From the NCBI GenBank assembly GCA_946479855.1, contig CAMLHL010000029.1, forward strand, positions 1 to 32,238: 32,238 bases of DNA, given 5' to 3'. This DNA is from an uncultured Pseudomonadota bacterium (GTDB taxonomy: Bacteria > Pseudomonadota > Gammaproteobacteria > Burkholderiales > Rhodocyclaceae). The position numbers and the translations under genes were made by a program. Within the stretch, counting starts at the first letter, position 1. Every line of letters begins with the position of its first letter. The notes beneath the pieces were generated by a model. That model saw only the letters and a program-made list of their open reading frames with translations. It had not been told where the DNA came from and searched no databases. This document shows positions 17,251 through 25,018 of the stretch, piece by piece.

Positions 17251-18159
17251 ATGAACCTGCCAAAACGCGTCAAGATCGTCGAAGTCGGCCCGCGCGACGG
17301 GCTGCAGAACGAAAAGGAAATCGTCCCGACGGCGCTCAAGATCGAACTGATCGAGCGCCTGGCCGAGGCCGGCCTGCGCGCCATCGAAGCGACCGCCTTC
17401 GTCGCCTCGACGTGGGTGCCGCAGATGGCCGACAACAGCGCAGTGATGCAGGGCATCAAACGCCGGAATGCGACGGTCTACCCCGTTCTGACCCCAAATT
17501 TGCGGGGTTTCGATGCCGCCATCGAGTCTGGTGCGACGGAAGTGGCGATTTTTGGCGCCGCCTCGGAGAGTTTTTCGCGGAAAAACATCAATTGCTCGAT
17601 TGCCGAGAGCCTGAAACGCTTCGAACCGGTCGTTTCCGCCGCCAGCGCGCTGGAAATCCCGGTCCGCGGCTATGTCTCCTGCGTTGTCGGCTGTCCCTAC
17701 GAAGGAGCGGTCGCCCCGCAACAGGCCACCGCCGTCGCCAAGACCCTGTTCGACATGGGCTGCTACGAAGTTTCGCTCGGCGACACCATCGGCGTCGGCA
17801 CCCCGGCCAGCATCCAGCGCCTGCTCGAAACCTGTGCCGCCGCCGTGCCGATCGCCAAGCTGGCCGGTCATTACCACGACACCTACGGCATGGCGATCGC
17901 CAACATCTACGCCTCGCTGCAAATGGGCCTCGCCGTTTTCGACAGCTCGGTCGCCGGGCTGGGCGGCTGCCCTTATGCCAAGGGCGCATCCGGCAACGTG
18001 GCCACCGAGGACGTGGTCTATCTGCTCGACGGACTGGGCATTGAAAGCGGCATCGATCTGGCCAAACTGGCCCTGGTCGGCGACTGGATTTCCAGCGCCA
18101 TCAACCGCCCGAACGGCGCCAAGGCCGGCCGGGCACTCTGCGCCAGGACAGCCGGGTGA
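17251..18159 (+). CDS. Hydroxymethylglutaryl-CoA lyase
   Basis: Cleaves HMG-CoA to acetoacetate and acetyl-CoA, the last step of leucine/isovalerate breakdown. The 302-aa TIM barrel opens with VGPRDGLQNE (R15, D16, catalytic Arg and metal Asp of the family). It contains GHYHDTYGMA (metal-binding histidines) and the lyase signature SVAGLGGCPYAKGASGNVAT with the active-site cysteine C240. The LGGCPYAPGA-like loop distinguishes HMG-CoA lyase from isopropylmalate and homocitrate synthases. The other leucine-pathway genes (isovaleryl-CoA dehydrogenase, methylcrotonyl-CoA carboxylase) are not in the window. The stop overlaps the next gene's GTG start. Confidence 0.95.
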   Translation: MNLPKRVKIVEVGPRDGLQNEKEIVPTALKIELIERLAEAGLRAIEATAFVASTWVPQMADNSAVMQGIKRRNATVYPVLTPNLRGFDAAIESGATEVAIFGAASESFSRKNINCSIAESLKRFEPVVSAASALEIPVRGYVSCVVGCPYEGAVAPQQATAVAKTLFDMGCYEVSLGDTIGVGTPASIQRLLETCAAAVPIAKLAGHYHDTYGMAIANIYASLQMGLAVFDSSVAGLGGCPYAKGASGNVATEDVVYLLDGLGIESGIDLAKLALVGDWISSAINRPNGAKAGRALCARTAG

Positions 18160-19145
18160 GTCTTTTTTCCACCGTCGCCGATTTTCTGAAGCCAGCGCCG
18201 CCACCCGACCCGGCGCTGCACAAGGCGCTGGAGCGCGTCGCCGAACTGGTCGACCCGCTGCTCAAGCTGGCCCCGGGCTTCGAAAAACAGCTGAGCGGTC
18301 CGCTCCAGCACGCCCTCGGCTATTGCGCCGGGCTGGTCGCCGCCCTGCCCGGCCCGGTCGACATCAACCGCCAGGCCTTCGCCACCGACCCGCTGGTCCA
18401 TGCACTGTTCGCGACGGCCGACGACATCGACCAGATGCTCGGCCGCAGCCAGGCCGTGCGCGACTATCTGGCCGAGCCGTGCAGCTGGGACAGCGACTAC
18501 TTTTACGCGATGTTCGCCGCCCGCCGGCAGCAAAAAAAACAACTGGGCATGGCACAGCAGGGCGAACTCATCCGCAACGACGTGCCCCAGCTGGTGCTCT
18601 ATTTCTCCGGGCAAACCCTGATCGAACCCAGCTGCCAGATCGACACGACACTGCACGGCCTGCGCTGCAAGGCGCTGGAAAGCCTGCTTCACACCTTTCA
18701 CGCCCACGTCCAAACCCTGCGTCACGAACGGGAAGGCCTGCGCGCCGACGTTTCGGCCGAGCGTGCCCATCTGACCGTGCTGCGCGGCACCTCGGGCGGC
18801 CGGGAATACGCGGTCGGCACCCGGCACCTGGCCGAACTCGACGGGCAACTGCGGCGCACGGCCGAATCGCTGCTGCCGGAGCATCTGCTCGCCGCCCTGG
18901 CCGACTACCTGCAGGCCCCGGAAGTGGCGCTGCACCTGACGCCGGTCAGCATCACCGTCGACCGGCTCGGTGTCGTCCGCGACGAACCCGACAGCGACAT
19001 CAATGCCCACACCTTGAATTTCCCCGAACTCACCGCCCGCGACCGGCGTCTACACCTCGCCATGCTTGCCCGGATCAGCCGCGATGAAGCGCTCGAAGCG
19101 GTCGAAATGGTGCGCGACCAACAACACCGTTTCATGCTCATATGA
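18156..19145 (+). CDS. Conserved-looking protein of unknown function (329 aa)
   Basis: I do not recognise a family. The frame starts at a GTG overlapping the HMG-CoA lyase stop and ends in an ATGA overlap with the next gene, so it is a genuine operon member. The protein is soluble-looking, with no signal peptide or membrane span, and mostly helical. A charged, possibly coiled-coil segment lies at about 185-215 (HVQTLRHEREGLRADVSAER). Notable conserved-looking stretches are SWDSDYFYAMFAARRQQKK and FPELTARDRRLHLAMLARISRDEA. Being wedged between hmgL and two DUF1289 genes is the only hint to its role. Confidence 0.8.
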   Translation: MSLFSTVADFLKPAPPPDPALHKALERVAELVDPLLKLAPGFEKQLSGPLQHALGYCAGLVAALPGPVDINRQAFATDPLVHALFATADDIDQMLGRSQAVRDYLAEPCSWDSDYFYAMFAARRQQKKQLGMAQQGELIRNDVPQLVLYFSGQTLIEPSCQIDTTLHGLRCKALESLLHTFHAHVQTLRHEREGLRADVSAERAHLTVLRGTSGGREYAVGTRHLAELDGQLRRTAESLLPEHLLAALADYLQAPEVALHLTPVSITVDRLGVVRDEPDSDINAHTLNFPELTARDRRLHLAMLARISRDEALEAVEMVRDQQHRFMLI

Positions 19146-19345
19146 TCGCCTCACCCTGCATCAACATCTGCCAGATGGATGCCGCCAGCGGCCTGTGCCG
19201 CGGCTGCTTCCGCACCCTCGACGAAATCACCCGGTGGACGCGAATCGACGACGCCGATCGCCTCGCCATCATTGCGGCCGTCGCCCAGCGACGCGATGAA
19301 CACGCCCCGAGGCAAGGCGAATTGCCCGGCAACTGCAACAGGTAA
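19142..19345 (+). CDS. DUF1289 small four-cysteine protein (first copy)
   Basis: A 67-aa protein with the DUF1289 pattern: PCINIC, then GLCRGCFRTLDEITRW. The cysteines are C6-x3-C10-x8-C19-x2-C22, a likely zinc- or iron-sulfur-binding knuckle, followed by the family's Arg-Thr-x2-Glu-Ile-x2-Trp helix. The ATG overlaps the previous stop. The role of DUF1289 is not established as far as I know. The next gene encodes a second protein with the same cysteine spacing. Confidence 0.88.
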   Translation: MIASPCINICQMDAASGLCRGCFRTLDEITRWTRIDDADRLAIIAAVAQRRDEHAPRQGELPGNCNR

Positions 19346-19351
19346 CAAACC

Positions 19352-19534
19352 ATGGAAAATCAGCAAGAAGACCCATATCTCTGCGTCGGCGTCTGCATGG
19401 CCGACCCCGATTCCGGCTACTGCCTCGGCTGCGGCCGGCCGCCGCTGGGCGAGCCGGGCATCGTCGCCGAGGCGGTCAGCCCGCCGCTCGACCAGCAGGA
19501 AATCCGCAAAGCCGCCACGGACAAGCCGGAATGA
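19352..19534 (+). CDS. DUF1289-like small four-cysteine protein (second copy)
   Basis: A 60-aa, acidic protein. The cysteines C11-x3-C15-x8-C24-x2-C27 (CVGVCMADPDSGYCLGCGRP) have exactly the spacing of the neighbouring DUF1289 protein, and both share the D-x2-SG-x-C core. It lacks the RT-x2-EI-x2-W helix of the first copy, having GRPPLGEPG instead. The gene starts six bases after the first copy and overlaps the next start by four, so it is a real operon member. It looks like a diverged paralogue; a separate origin is possible given the short length. Confidence 0.8.
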   Translation: MENQQEDPYLCVGVCMADPDSGYCLGCGRPPLGEPGIVAEAVSPPLDQQEIRKAATDKPE

Positions 19535-20445
19535 CCCTCCCGCTCCCGGAATCACTGGTCGTTCTCGAACGCGGCTGGCTGTCGGCCAACAACATCCTGT
19601 GCATTGACGGCGAGCAGGCGACGCTGGTCGATAGCGGCTACGTCACCCATGCCGGGCAGACCGTCGAACTGGTTCGCCATGCGCTGGCCGGCCGGCAGCT
19701 GAAGCGCCTGATCAACACCCACTCGCACTCCGACCACATCGGTGGCAATGCCGCGTTGCAGGCTGCTTTCGACTGCGAAGTCATCGTCCCGGCCGGCCTC
19801 CATGCGGCAATTGCCGAGTGGGACGAAGACGCCCTGATGCTCTCGCCGCTCGGCCAGCAAAGCGCCCGGTTTCAGCATGACGGCCTGCTCGAAGCCGGTA
19901 GCGAAATCGAAATGGGCGGCCTGACCTGGCAGGCGCTGGCCGTCCCTGGCCACGACATGGAAGCGCTGGCCTACTACTGCCCGGACAAGCGCCTGCTGAT
20001 TTCCGGCGATGCCTTCTGGGAAAACGGCTTCGGGGTAATCTTCCCGGAACTGCTCGGCGAAGCCGACGGCCTGGCGAGCACCGCGGCGACGCTGGAAATG
20101 CTTTCCCGGCTGCCGATCGACCTCGTCATTCCCGGCCACGGCCGGCCGTTTGCCGAGGTGGATGTGGCTTTCGAGCGCGCCTTCCGGCGCCTCAAGCAAT
20201 TCAACAGCAATATCGAACAACTGGCCTGGCACGCGATCAAGGTCATCGTCTCGTTCGCCATGCTCGAACGGCGGCGAATCGCCCGGGCCGATTTCCCGGC
20301 TTTCGTCCTCGGCCTGCCCTTCGCCGTCGACGTCAATGCCCGCTTTCTCAGTCTTTCGGAAGAACGGCTGGTCGCCGGCGTCGAACGCGAACTGCTGCTG
20401 GTCGGCGCCCTGCGTCTGGACGACGGCCAGATTGTCGCCGGCTGA
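19531..20445 (+). CDS. Metallo-beta-lactamase-fold hydrolase
   Basis: A 304-aa MBL-superfamily protein. The metal motif is N62-T-H64-S-H66-S-D68-H69, with downstream ligands in AVPGHDMEAL (His) and LLISGDAFWENG (Asp), and IPGHGRPF near residue 205. The C-terminal 100 residues are helical, as in several glyoxalase II-like thioesterases. ATG overlaps the stop of the second DUF1289-like gene. It closes the run that starts at 13970 and ends head-on against the M20 peptidase gene without a gap. A thioesterase or lactonase role is plausible; the substrate is not known. Confidence 0.86.
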   Translation: MTLPLPESLVVLERGWLSANNILCIDGEQATLVDSGYVTHAGQTVELVRHALAGRQLKRLINTHSHSDHIGGNAALQAAFDCEVIVPAGLHAAIAEWDEDALMLSPLGQQSARFQHDGLLEAGSEIEMGGLTWQALAVPGHDMEALAYYCPDKRLLISGDAFWENGFGVIFPELLGEADGLASTAATLEMLSRLPIDLVIPGHGRPFAEVDVAFERAFRRLKQFNSNIEQLAWHAIKVIVSFAMLERRRIARADFPAFVLGLPFAVDVNARFLSLSEERLVAGVERELLLVGALRLDDGQIVAG

Positions 20446-21618
20446 TCAGGCCGCCAGCCAGCGCTGGACCAGCCGCACCCAGTAGCTGGCACCCAGCGTC
20501 AGCAATTCGTCGTTGAAGTCGTAGTGCGGATTGTGCAGCGTGCAGCCACCGGTGCCCGGGCCGTTGCCAAGCCAGACGTAGCAGCCCGGCTTCTCGTTCA
20601 GCATGTAGGCGAAGTCCTCGGCGCCCATCGAGGGCAGGATGTCGGTAAGCACTTGCTCGCTGCCGAAGACTTCGGCCGCAACTTCCTGGCAGAATTTTGC
20701 CTCGGGAACGCTGTTGACCGTCGGCGGATAGCGGTGGTCGAACTTGACGCCGATCTGCGCCCCGTTGGCTGCCGCGACGCCGCTACACAGGCGTTCGATG
20801 GCACGCTCGACGCTTTCCTGCACCTCCGGCTTGAAGGTGCGGATGGTGCCGCGCAGCACGACTTCTTCCGGGATGATGTTCCACGCTTCGCCGCCATGGA
20901 ACTGGGTGACGCTGACCACCGCCGATTCGCAGGGGTGCAGCGTGCGGGCCACCACTGTCTGCAGCGCCTGCACCAGTTGCGCCCCGGCGACGATGGAATC
21001 GACGCCCTGGTGCGGCATTGCCGCGTGGCAGCCGTGGCCGCGCACGCTGATCTCGAAGGCGCAGGTGCCGGCCATCACCGGACCAGGCATCGCCGCCATT
21101 TGACCGACCGGGATGCCCGGCCAGTTGTGCAGGCCGAACACCGCCTCGACCGGAAATTTTTCGAACAGGCCATCCTCGATCATCACCGCCGCCCCGCCTT
21201 CCGATTCCTCGGCCGGCTGGAAAATGAACACGGCGATGCCGTCAAAATCCGGATTTTCCGCCAGGTAGCGCGCCGCGCCGAGGAGCATGGCGGTATGGCC
21301 GTCGTGGCCGCAGGCATGCATCTTGCCGGCGTGCTTCGAGTGATGCGGGAATTCGTTCAACTCGGCCAGCGGCAGCGCATCCATGTCGGCGCGCAGGCCG
21401 ATCATCTTTGGCGAACTGCCGGCGCGCAGCACGCCGACGACGCCGGTCTTGGCCAGGCCACGATGCACCTCCAGTCCGTAGCGGGCCAGCTCGCGGGCCA
21501 CGATATCGGCGGTGCGGTTCTCGTGGAAGGCCAGTTCCGGGTGGGCATGGATGTCGCGGCGCAAGGCCGTCAGGTCGGCCAGGAAAGGCAGTTCGAGGAG
21601 GGAAAATGTAGGGGGCAT
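20446..21618 (-). CDS. M20-family amidohydrolase (hippurate/N-acyl-amino acid hydrolase type)
   Basis: A 390-aa enzyme of the M20D group, which removes acyl groups from N-acylated amino acids such as hippurate or N-acetyl amino acids. Metal ligands are visible: C103 and H105 in HACGHDGH, E137/E138 in FQPAEES, H165 in GLHNWPG and the late histidine in GGCTLHNPHYDFND. A dimerisation insert lies at about residues 185-290. Two start codons lie close together: ATG 21624 has AGGAG directly touching it, whereas ATG 21618 has the same AGGAG at the ideal six-base distance, so I chose 21618. It is divergent from rapZ and stops right beside the preceding MBL gene. Confidence 0.92.
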   Translation of the reverse strand: MPPTFSLLELPFLADLTALRRDIHAHPELAFHENRTADIVARELARYGLEVHRGLAKTGVVGVLRAGSSPKMIGLRADMDALPLAELNEFPHHSKHAGKMHACGHDGHTAMLLGAARYLAENPDFDGIAVFIFQPAEESEGGAAVMIEDGLFEKFPVEAVFGLHNWPGIPVGQMAAMPGPVMAGTCAFEISVRGHGCHAAMPHQGVDSIVAGAQLVQALQTVVARTLHPCESAVVSVTQFHGGEAWNIIPEEVVLRGTIRTFKPEVQESVERAIERLCSGVAAANGAQIGVKFDHRYPPTVNSVPEAKFCQEVAAEVFGSEQVLTDILPSMGAEDFAYMLNEKPGCYVWLGNGPGTGGCTLHNPHYDFNDELLTLGASYWVRLVQRWLAA

Positions 21619-21650
21619 GGTCATCTCCTGTTTTTTATATTATGCCGCGG

Positions 21651-21679
21651 TTGATAGCGGACGCTGCCTTGATTATGCT
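21651..21679 (+). promoter_or_regulatory. Possible rapZ promoter
   Basis: TTGATA (21651-21656, 5 of 6 to TTGACA) and TATGCT (21674-21679, 4 of 6) are separated by 17 bases. The expected start would be within a base or two of the rapZ ATG, giving an almost leaderless message. TATATT at 21636-21641 is another AT-rich candidate element in the 68-bp divergent gap. Weak evidence. Confidence 0.3.
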
Positions 21680-21686
21680 CCATCCC

Positions 21687-22532
21687 ATGGAACTCGTTCT
21701 GATTAGCGGCCTCTCCGGTTCGGGCAAGTCGGTCGCCCTGAACCTGCTGGAAGATGCCGGGTATTACTGCGTGGACAACCTGCCGGTCATCATGCTGACC
21801 CTGCTTGCCCGGATGCTTCGTGACGAGAACGTGCGGAAAGTCGCCGTCGCCATCGATTCGCGCTCCGGGCACGGCATCGACTTGTTGCCGGCCAAGATCG
21901 AGAAGCTGCGATCAACCGGCATGCACGTCACCTTCCTCTTTCTCTTTTCGCACGAGGAAACGCTGCTCAAGCGCTATTCGGAATCGCGCCGCCGCCACCC
22001 GCTGGCCACCGCCGACCAGACGCTGGAAGAAGCGATCCGCGCCGAATCCCGGCTGCTCGAGCCGATTTCCAGCCTCGGCCACCGCATCGACACCAGCGGC
22101 ATGAAGGCCAGCGGCCTGCGCGAGTGGGTCCGCCAGTTCATCGAGATCGAGCCCGGCCAGGGCCTGACATTGATGTTCGAGTCCTTCGGCTTCAAGCACG
22201 GCATCCCGCTCGATGCCGACCTCGTCTTCGATGTCCGTTGCCTGCCCAACCCGCATTACGACCCCGACCTGCGGGCGCTGAACGGCAAGGACCAGCCGGT
22301 CATCGACTTTCTCGAAGCCGAGGAGGAGGTCTGCCGCATGCGCGACGACATCAGCCGTTTCGTCGCCTCCTGGCTGCCCTGCTACATCCGCGACAACCGC
22401 AACTACCTGACGGTGGCCATCGGTTGCACCGGCGGCCAGCATCGCTCGGTCTACATCGCCGAATGGCTGGCCCGCGAATTCGCCGACAAGGCCCGCGTCC
22501 TGGTCCGCCATCGCACGCTGGCCGGTAGTTAA
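21687..22532 (+). CDS. rapZ: RNase adapter protein RapZ (YvcJ/YhbJ family ATP/GTP-binding)
   Basis: In E. coli RapZ binds the GlmZ small RNA and delivers it to RNase E, tuning glucosamine-6-phosphate synthesis. The 281-aa product has the Walker A motif GLSGSGKS (about 8-15), DNLPV, a Walker-B-like IDSRS, and the C-terminal signature GCTGGQHRSVYIAEWLA that forms part of the RNA-binding/metabolite-sensing domain. I start at ATG 21687 because MELVLISGLSGSGKSVALNLLEDAGYYC aligns with the family's N-terminus; upstream in-frame ATGs add unmatched residues. In many betaproteobacteria it sits with ptsN and hprK; neither is adjacent here. Whether a GlmZ-like RNA exists in this organism is unknown. Confidence 0.94.
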   Translation: MELVLISGLSGSGKSVALNLLEDAGYYCVDNLPVIMLTLLARMLRDENVRKVAVAIDSRSGHGIDLLPAKIEKLRSTGMHVTFLFLFSHEETLLKRYSESRRRHPLATADQTLEEAIRAESRLLEPISSLGHRIDTSGMKASGLREWVRQFIEIEPGQGLTLMFESFGFKHGIPLDADLVFDVRCLPNPHYDPDLRALNGKDQPVIDFLEAEEEVCRMRDDISRFVASWLPCYIRDNRNYLTVAIGCTGGQHRSVYIAEWLAREFADKARVLVRHRTLAGS

Positions 22533-22632
22533 TGATGGCGCGGCACCCACGGCGGGGTCTCCCGACCCAGTCCATGCCGTCTTACGGTCGACCGGAAAAA
22601 ACGGCCAAAACCGCAAGCGGCCGCCCCACCCC

Positions 22633-23010
22633 ATGACATCCTGGCTGCCCCTGATCCGCCCCGGCGACTGGCTGGTCATGCTCGGCAGCGCCCTGCTGGT
22701 CGGCGCCAGTGTGCCGGTCTTCTGGCAGGGCGGGCTGGCCGACCGCGCCATCATCCGTCAAGAAGGCCGCGTCTTCGCCGAAGTCGACCTCAAGGCGCGC
22801 AAACAGTATGAAGTCGCCGGACCGCTCGGCACGACCCTGATCGCCATCGAACCGGGCCGTGCCCGGGTCGTCGCCGATCCCGGTCCGCGCCAGTATTGCG
22901 TCAGGCAGGGCTGGCTGATGCGCCCCGGCGAAATCGCCATCTGCGCCCCGAACCGCGTCAGCGTCCAGATCACCGGGCGGACCAAGGTCTATGACTCGAT
23001 CAGTTACTGA
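22633..23010 (+). CDS. NusG domain II-containing membrane-anchored protein
   Basis: A 125-aa protein with one N-terminal membrane helix (about 11-34, GDWLVMLGSALLVGASVPVFW) and a C-terminal beta-rich NusG domain II fold (about 40-122; YEVAGPLGTTLIAIEPGRARVVADPGPRQYCVRQGWLMRPGE shows the pattern). It is not transcription factor NusG, which lacks this anchor. Cys and Gly in the YCVRQGW segment recur in the family. It precedes a Gx-type transporter, the usual partner. From memory, proteins of this type correspond to EetA of Gram-positive electron-transfer loci. No ribosome site is obvious before the ATG. Confidence 0.85.
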   Translation: MTSWLPLIRPGDWLVMLGSALLVGASVPVFWQGGLADRAIIRQEGRVFAEVDLKARKQYEVAGPLGTTLIAIEPGRARVVADPGPRQYCVRQGWLMRPGEIAICAPNRVSVQITGRTKVYDSISY

Positions 23011-23063
23011 CCAGCGGTCCGGCGCCAACCCCGCCGTGCATGGCGAGGGGAGCGAGACAGGCA

Positions 23064-23082
23064 GCGCTTCCGCCGAAGGCGC
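23064..23082. repeat. Imperfect inverted repeat between NusG-II and Gx genes
   Basis: GCGCTTC and GAAGGCGC flank a four-base loop, pairing with one bulged base. It lies in the 112-base segment between the NusG-II stop and the Gx start I chose, a stretch that is unusually rich in G and purines. A small intercistronic hairpin is possible; there is no T-run for termination. Confidence 0.35.
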
Positions 23083-23122
23083 AGCAAACGCGCGGCGAGA
23101 CGGCCGCGGGTCAAGGCCCGGG

Positions 23123-23647
23123 ATGACTCAACTCACCGTCACCGAGGAAGATCGCCGCGTCGCCTGGCTGGCCACGGCGGCCGTCGGCCTGTCGCTGGTC
23201 GATGCGGCGATTCCCTCGCCGCTGCCCGGCGTCAAGCCAGGGCTGGCCAATATCGTGACGCTCGTCGTGCTGGCCCGCTACGGCTGGGGCACCGCCGTCT
23301 GGGTCAGCGGCCTGCGGGTGCTGGCCGGCAGCCTGCTGCTCGGCTTCTTCCTCGCCCCCGGCTTCTTCCTGTCGCTGACCGGCACGACGCTCAGCCTGCT
23401 CACCCTCGGCCTCGCCCGCCACCTGCCGGCGCGCTGGTTCGGCCCGGTCAGTCTCTCCATCCTCGCCGCCTTCGCCCACATCGGCGGCCAGCTGCTGCTC
23501 GCCCGTGCCTGGCTGATCCCGCACGACGGCGTTTTCCTGCTCACCCCGGTCTTTGCCGGGGCGGCACTGGTATTCGGTACCATCAACGGCCTGATCGCGG
23601 CTAAACTGATTGCTGAACCTGTGCTTTCGGAACCCCCCCATGTCTAA
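23123..23647 (+). CDS. Gx transporter family protein (heptaprenyl diphosphate synthase component I-like)
   Basis: A 174-aa membrane protein with about five helices. Signature segments are [43 protein letters not shown] and [10 protein letters not shown], typical of the family misnamed heptaprenyl diphosphate synthase component I, which resembles ECF-type substrate-binding subunits. ATG 23123 has AAGG six bases upstream. The frame stays open to an earlier ATG at 22991 inside the NusG-II gene, which would add a 44-residue, Gly/Ala/Arg-rich segment with no family match. It overlaps the ubiX start by 8 bp. The substrate is unknown; flavin- or quinone-related transport is a suggestion from the family's neighbours. 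Confidence 0.85.
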   Translation: MTQLTVTEEDRRVAWLATAAVGLSLVDAAIPSPLPGVKPGLANIVTLVVLARYGWGTAVWVSGLRVLAGSLLLGFFLAPGFFLSLTGTTLSLLTLGLARHLPARWFGPVSLSILAAFAHIGGQLLLARAWLIPHDGVFLLTPVFAGAALVFGTINGLIAAKLIAEPVLSEPPHV

Positions 23648-24245
23648 AACGATTTGCCTCGCGCTGACCGGTGCCTCGGGCATGCCCTACGGCCTGCGCC
23701 TGCTCGAGTGCCTGCTCGCTGCCGGCTGTCAGGTGCAGCTGCTCTACTCGCAGGCCGCGCAAATCGTCGCCAAGCAGGAAACCGATTGCGACCTGCCGTC
23801 GCGCCCGGCCGAAGCCAAGACGGCTCTGCTGCAGCGCTTTCCTACGGTCGACCCGGAAAAACTGGCCGTTTTCGGCCGCGAGGAATGGTTCGCTCCGGTC
23901 GCCTCCGGCTCCAACCCCCCCGACGCCATGGTCGTCTGTCCTTGCTCAATGGGGACGCTGGCCGCCATCGCCCAGGGTCTCGCCGACAATCTGATCGAAC
24001 GCGCCGCCGACGTCGTGCTCAAGGAAGGCCGCCAGCTGGTGCTGGTGCCGCGTGAAACGCCGTTCTCGGCCATCCACCTTGAAAACATGCTGCGCCTTTC
24101 CCGCGCCGGTGCCGTGATCCTGCCGCCCAGTCCTGGCTTCTACCACCACCCGCAGAGCGTCGACGACATCGTCGATTTCGTCGTCGCCCGCATCCTCGAC
24201 CAGGTCGGCGTGCCGCACGCGCTGATGCAACGCTGGGGCGCCTGA
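23640..24245 (+). CDS. ubiX: Flavin prenyltransferase UbiX
   Basis: Joins a dimethylallyl group to FMN, making the prenyl-FMN cofactor of UbiD-type decarboxylases, needed in ubiquinone synthesis and in other decarboxylations. The 201-aa product has T10-GASG14-MPYGLRLLE (phosphate/FMN loop), [28 protein letters not shown] and the long conserved block [20 protein letters not shown] followed by [12 protein letters not shown]. The ATG lies inside the end of the Gx gene (8-bp overlap), and the stop overlaps the next start (ATGA). UbiD itself is not in the window. Confidence 0.96.
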   Translation: MSKTICLALTGASGMPYGLRLLECLLAAGCQVQLLYSQAAQIVAKQETDCDLPSRPAEAKTALLQRFPTVDPEKLAVFGREEWFAPVASGSNPPDAMVVCPCSMGTLAAIAQGLADNLIERAADVVLKEGRQLVLVPRETPFSAIHLENMLRLSRAGAVILPPSPGFYHHPQSVDDIVDFVVARILDQVGVPHALMQRWGA

Positions 24246-24877
24246 TGGGCTGGTTCGACTTTGTCCGCTCGCCGGCCGGGACCACCGTCGAAACGCTGCG
24301 CGTCCCGCTCTTCCCGCTCAACACGGTACTGTTCCCGGGCGGCGTGCTGCCGCTGAAGATTTTCGAGCAGCGCTATCTCGACATGGCCGCCGCCTGCCTC
24401 AAGGACAACTCGCCCTTCGGTATCTGCCTGATCGAAAAAGGCCACGAAATCGGCGGCGGCGCCGTACCGCACACCGTTGGCACACTGGCCAGCATCGCCA
24501 GCTGGGAAATGGAACAGCTCGGCATCCTGATGGTCTCGGCCCACGGCGGCCGTCGGTTCCGCATCATCGAGAGCAGCATCGGGCCGGGCAACCTGCTCGA
24601 AGGCACTGTCGAACTGCTCGCCGAAACCAGCCCCACCCCGCTCCCCCCGGAGCGCGAACGGCTGCTACCGCTGCTTCGCCGCATCGTCAGCGACCTCGGC
24701 AATGAGCGCATGCCCGAACCGCATCGCTACGACGAAGCCGAATGGGTCGGCTACCGGATCACCGAAATCCTGCCCATCCAGAACCTGGCCAAGCAAAAAC
24801 TGCTGGAGCTGGATGACCCGGTGGCGCGGCTGGAAATCCTCGAGAAATATCTGAGCCAGCGCAAACTGCTCGGCTGA
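24245..24877 (+). CDS. Stand-alone Lon N-terminal (substrate-binding) domain protein
   Basis: A 210-aa protein consisting only of the Lon substrate-binding domain: LRVPLFPLNTVLFPGGVLPLKIFEQRYL at residues 18-45 is the family hallmark, then GTLASIASWEMEQLGILMVSAHGGRRFRI, and a helical C-terminus ending LEILEKYLSQRKLLG. No AAA ATPase or serine-lysine protease domain follows, so it is not the Lon protease. The function of such stand-alone proteins is unclear; a chaperone-like or adapter role is often supposed. ATG overlaps the ubiX stop. Confidence 0.9.
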   Translation: MGWFDFVRSPAGTTVETLRVPLFPLNTVLFPGGVLPLKIFEQRYLDMAAACLKDNSPFGICLIEKGHEIGGGAVPHTVGTLASIASWEMEQLGILMVSAHGGRRFRIIESSIGPGNLLEGTVELLAETSPTPLPPERERLLPLLRRIVSDLGNERMPEPHRYDEAEWVGYRITEILPIQNLAKQKLLELDDPVARLEILEKYLSQRKLLG

Positions 24878-25018
24878 GCAGCGGCCCCGCCGTCCACCGA
24901 ATACCGCAACTTCCACCGGCAGGGGCTGGTCATAGCCATGACATGGGCGTTGCGTCAGTTCATGCGTCCTCGCACGTCGTACATCACTGCGAGCGGAACC
25001 ATTCTCGGAGGATGCAAA

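Noticed and set aside
22583..23867. Similar 24- to 25-base segments (TACGGTCGACC then GGAAAAA) at 22583 and 23843, with a shorter match near 10410
   Set aside because: One copy is explained by conserved ubiX coding sequence; the similarity is short and probably chance in a GC-rich genome.
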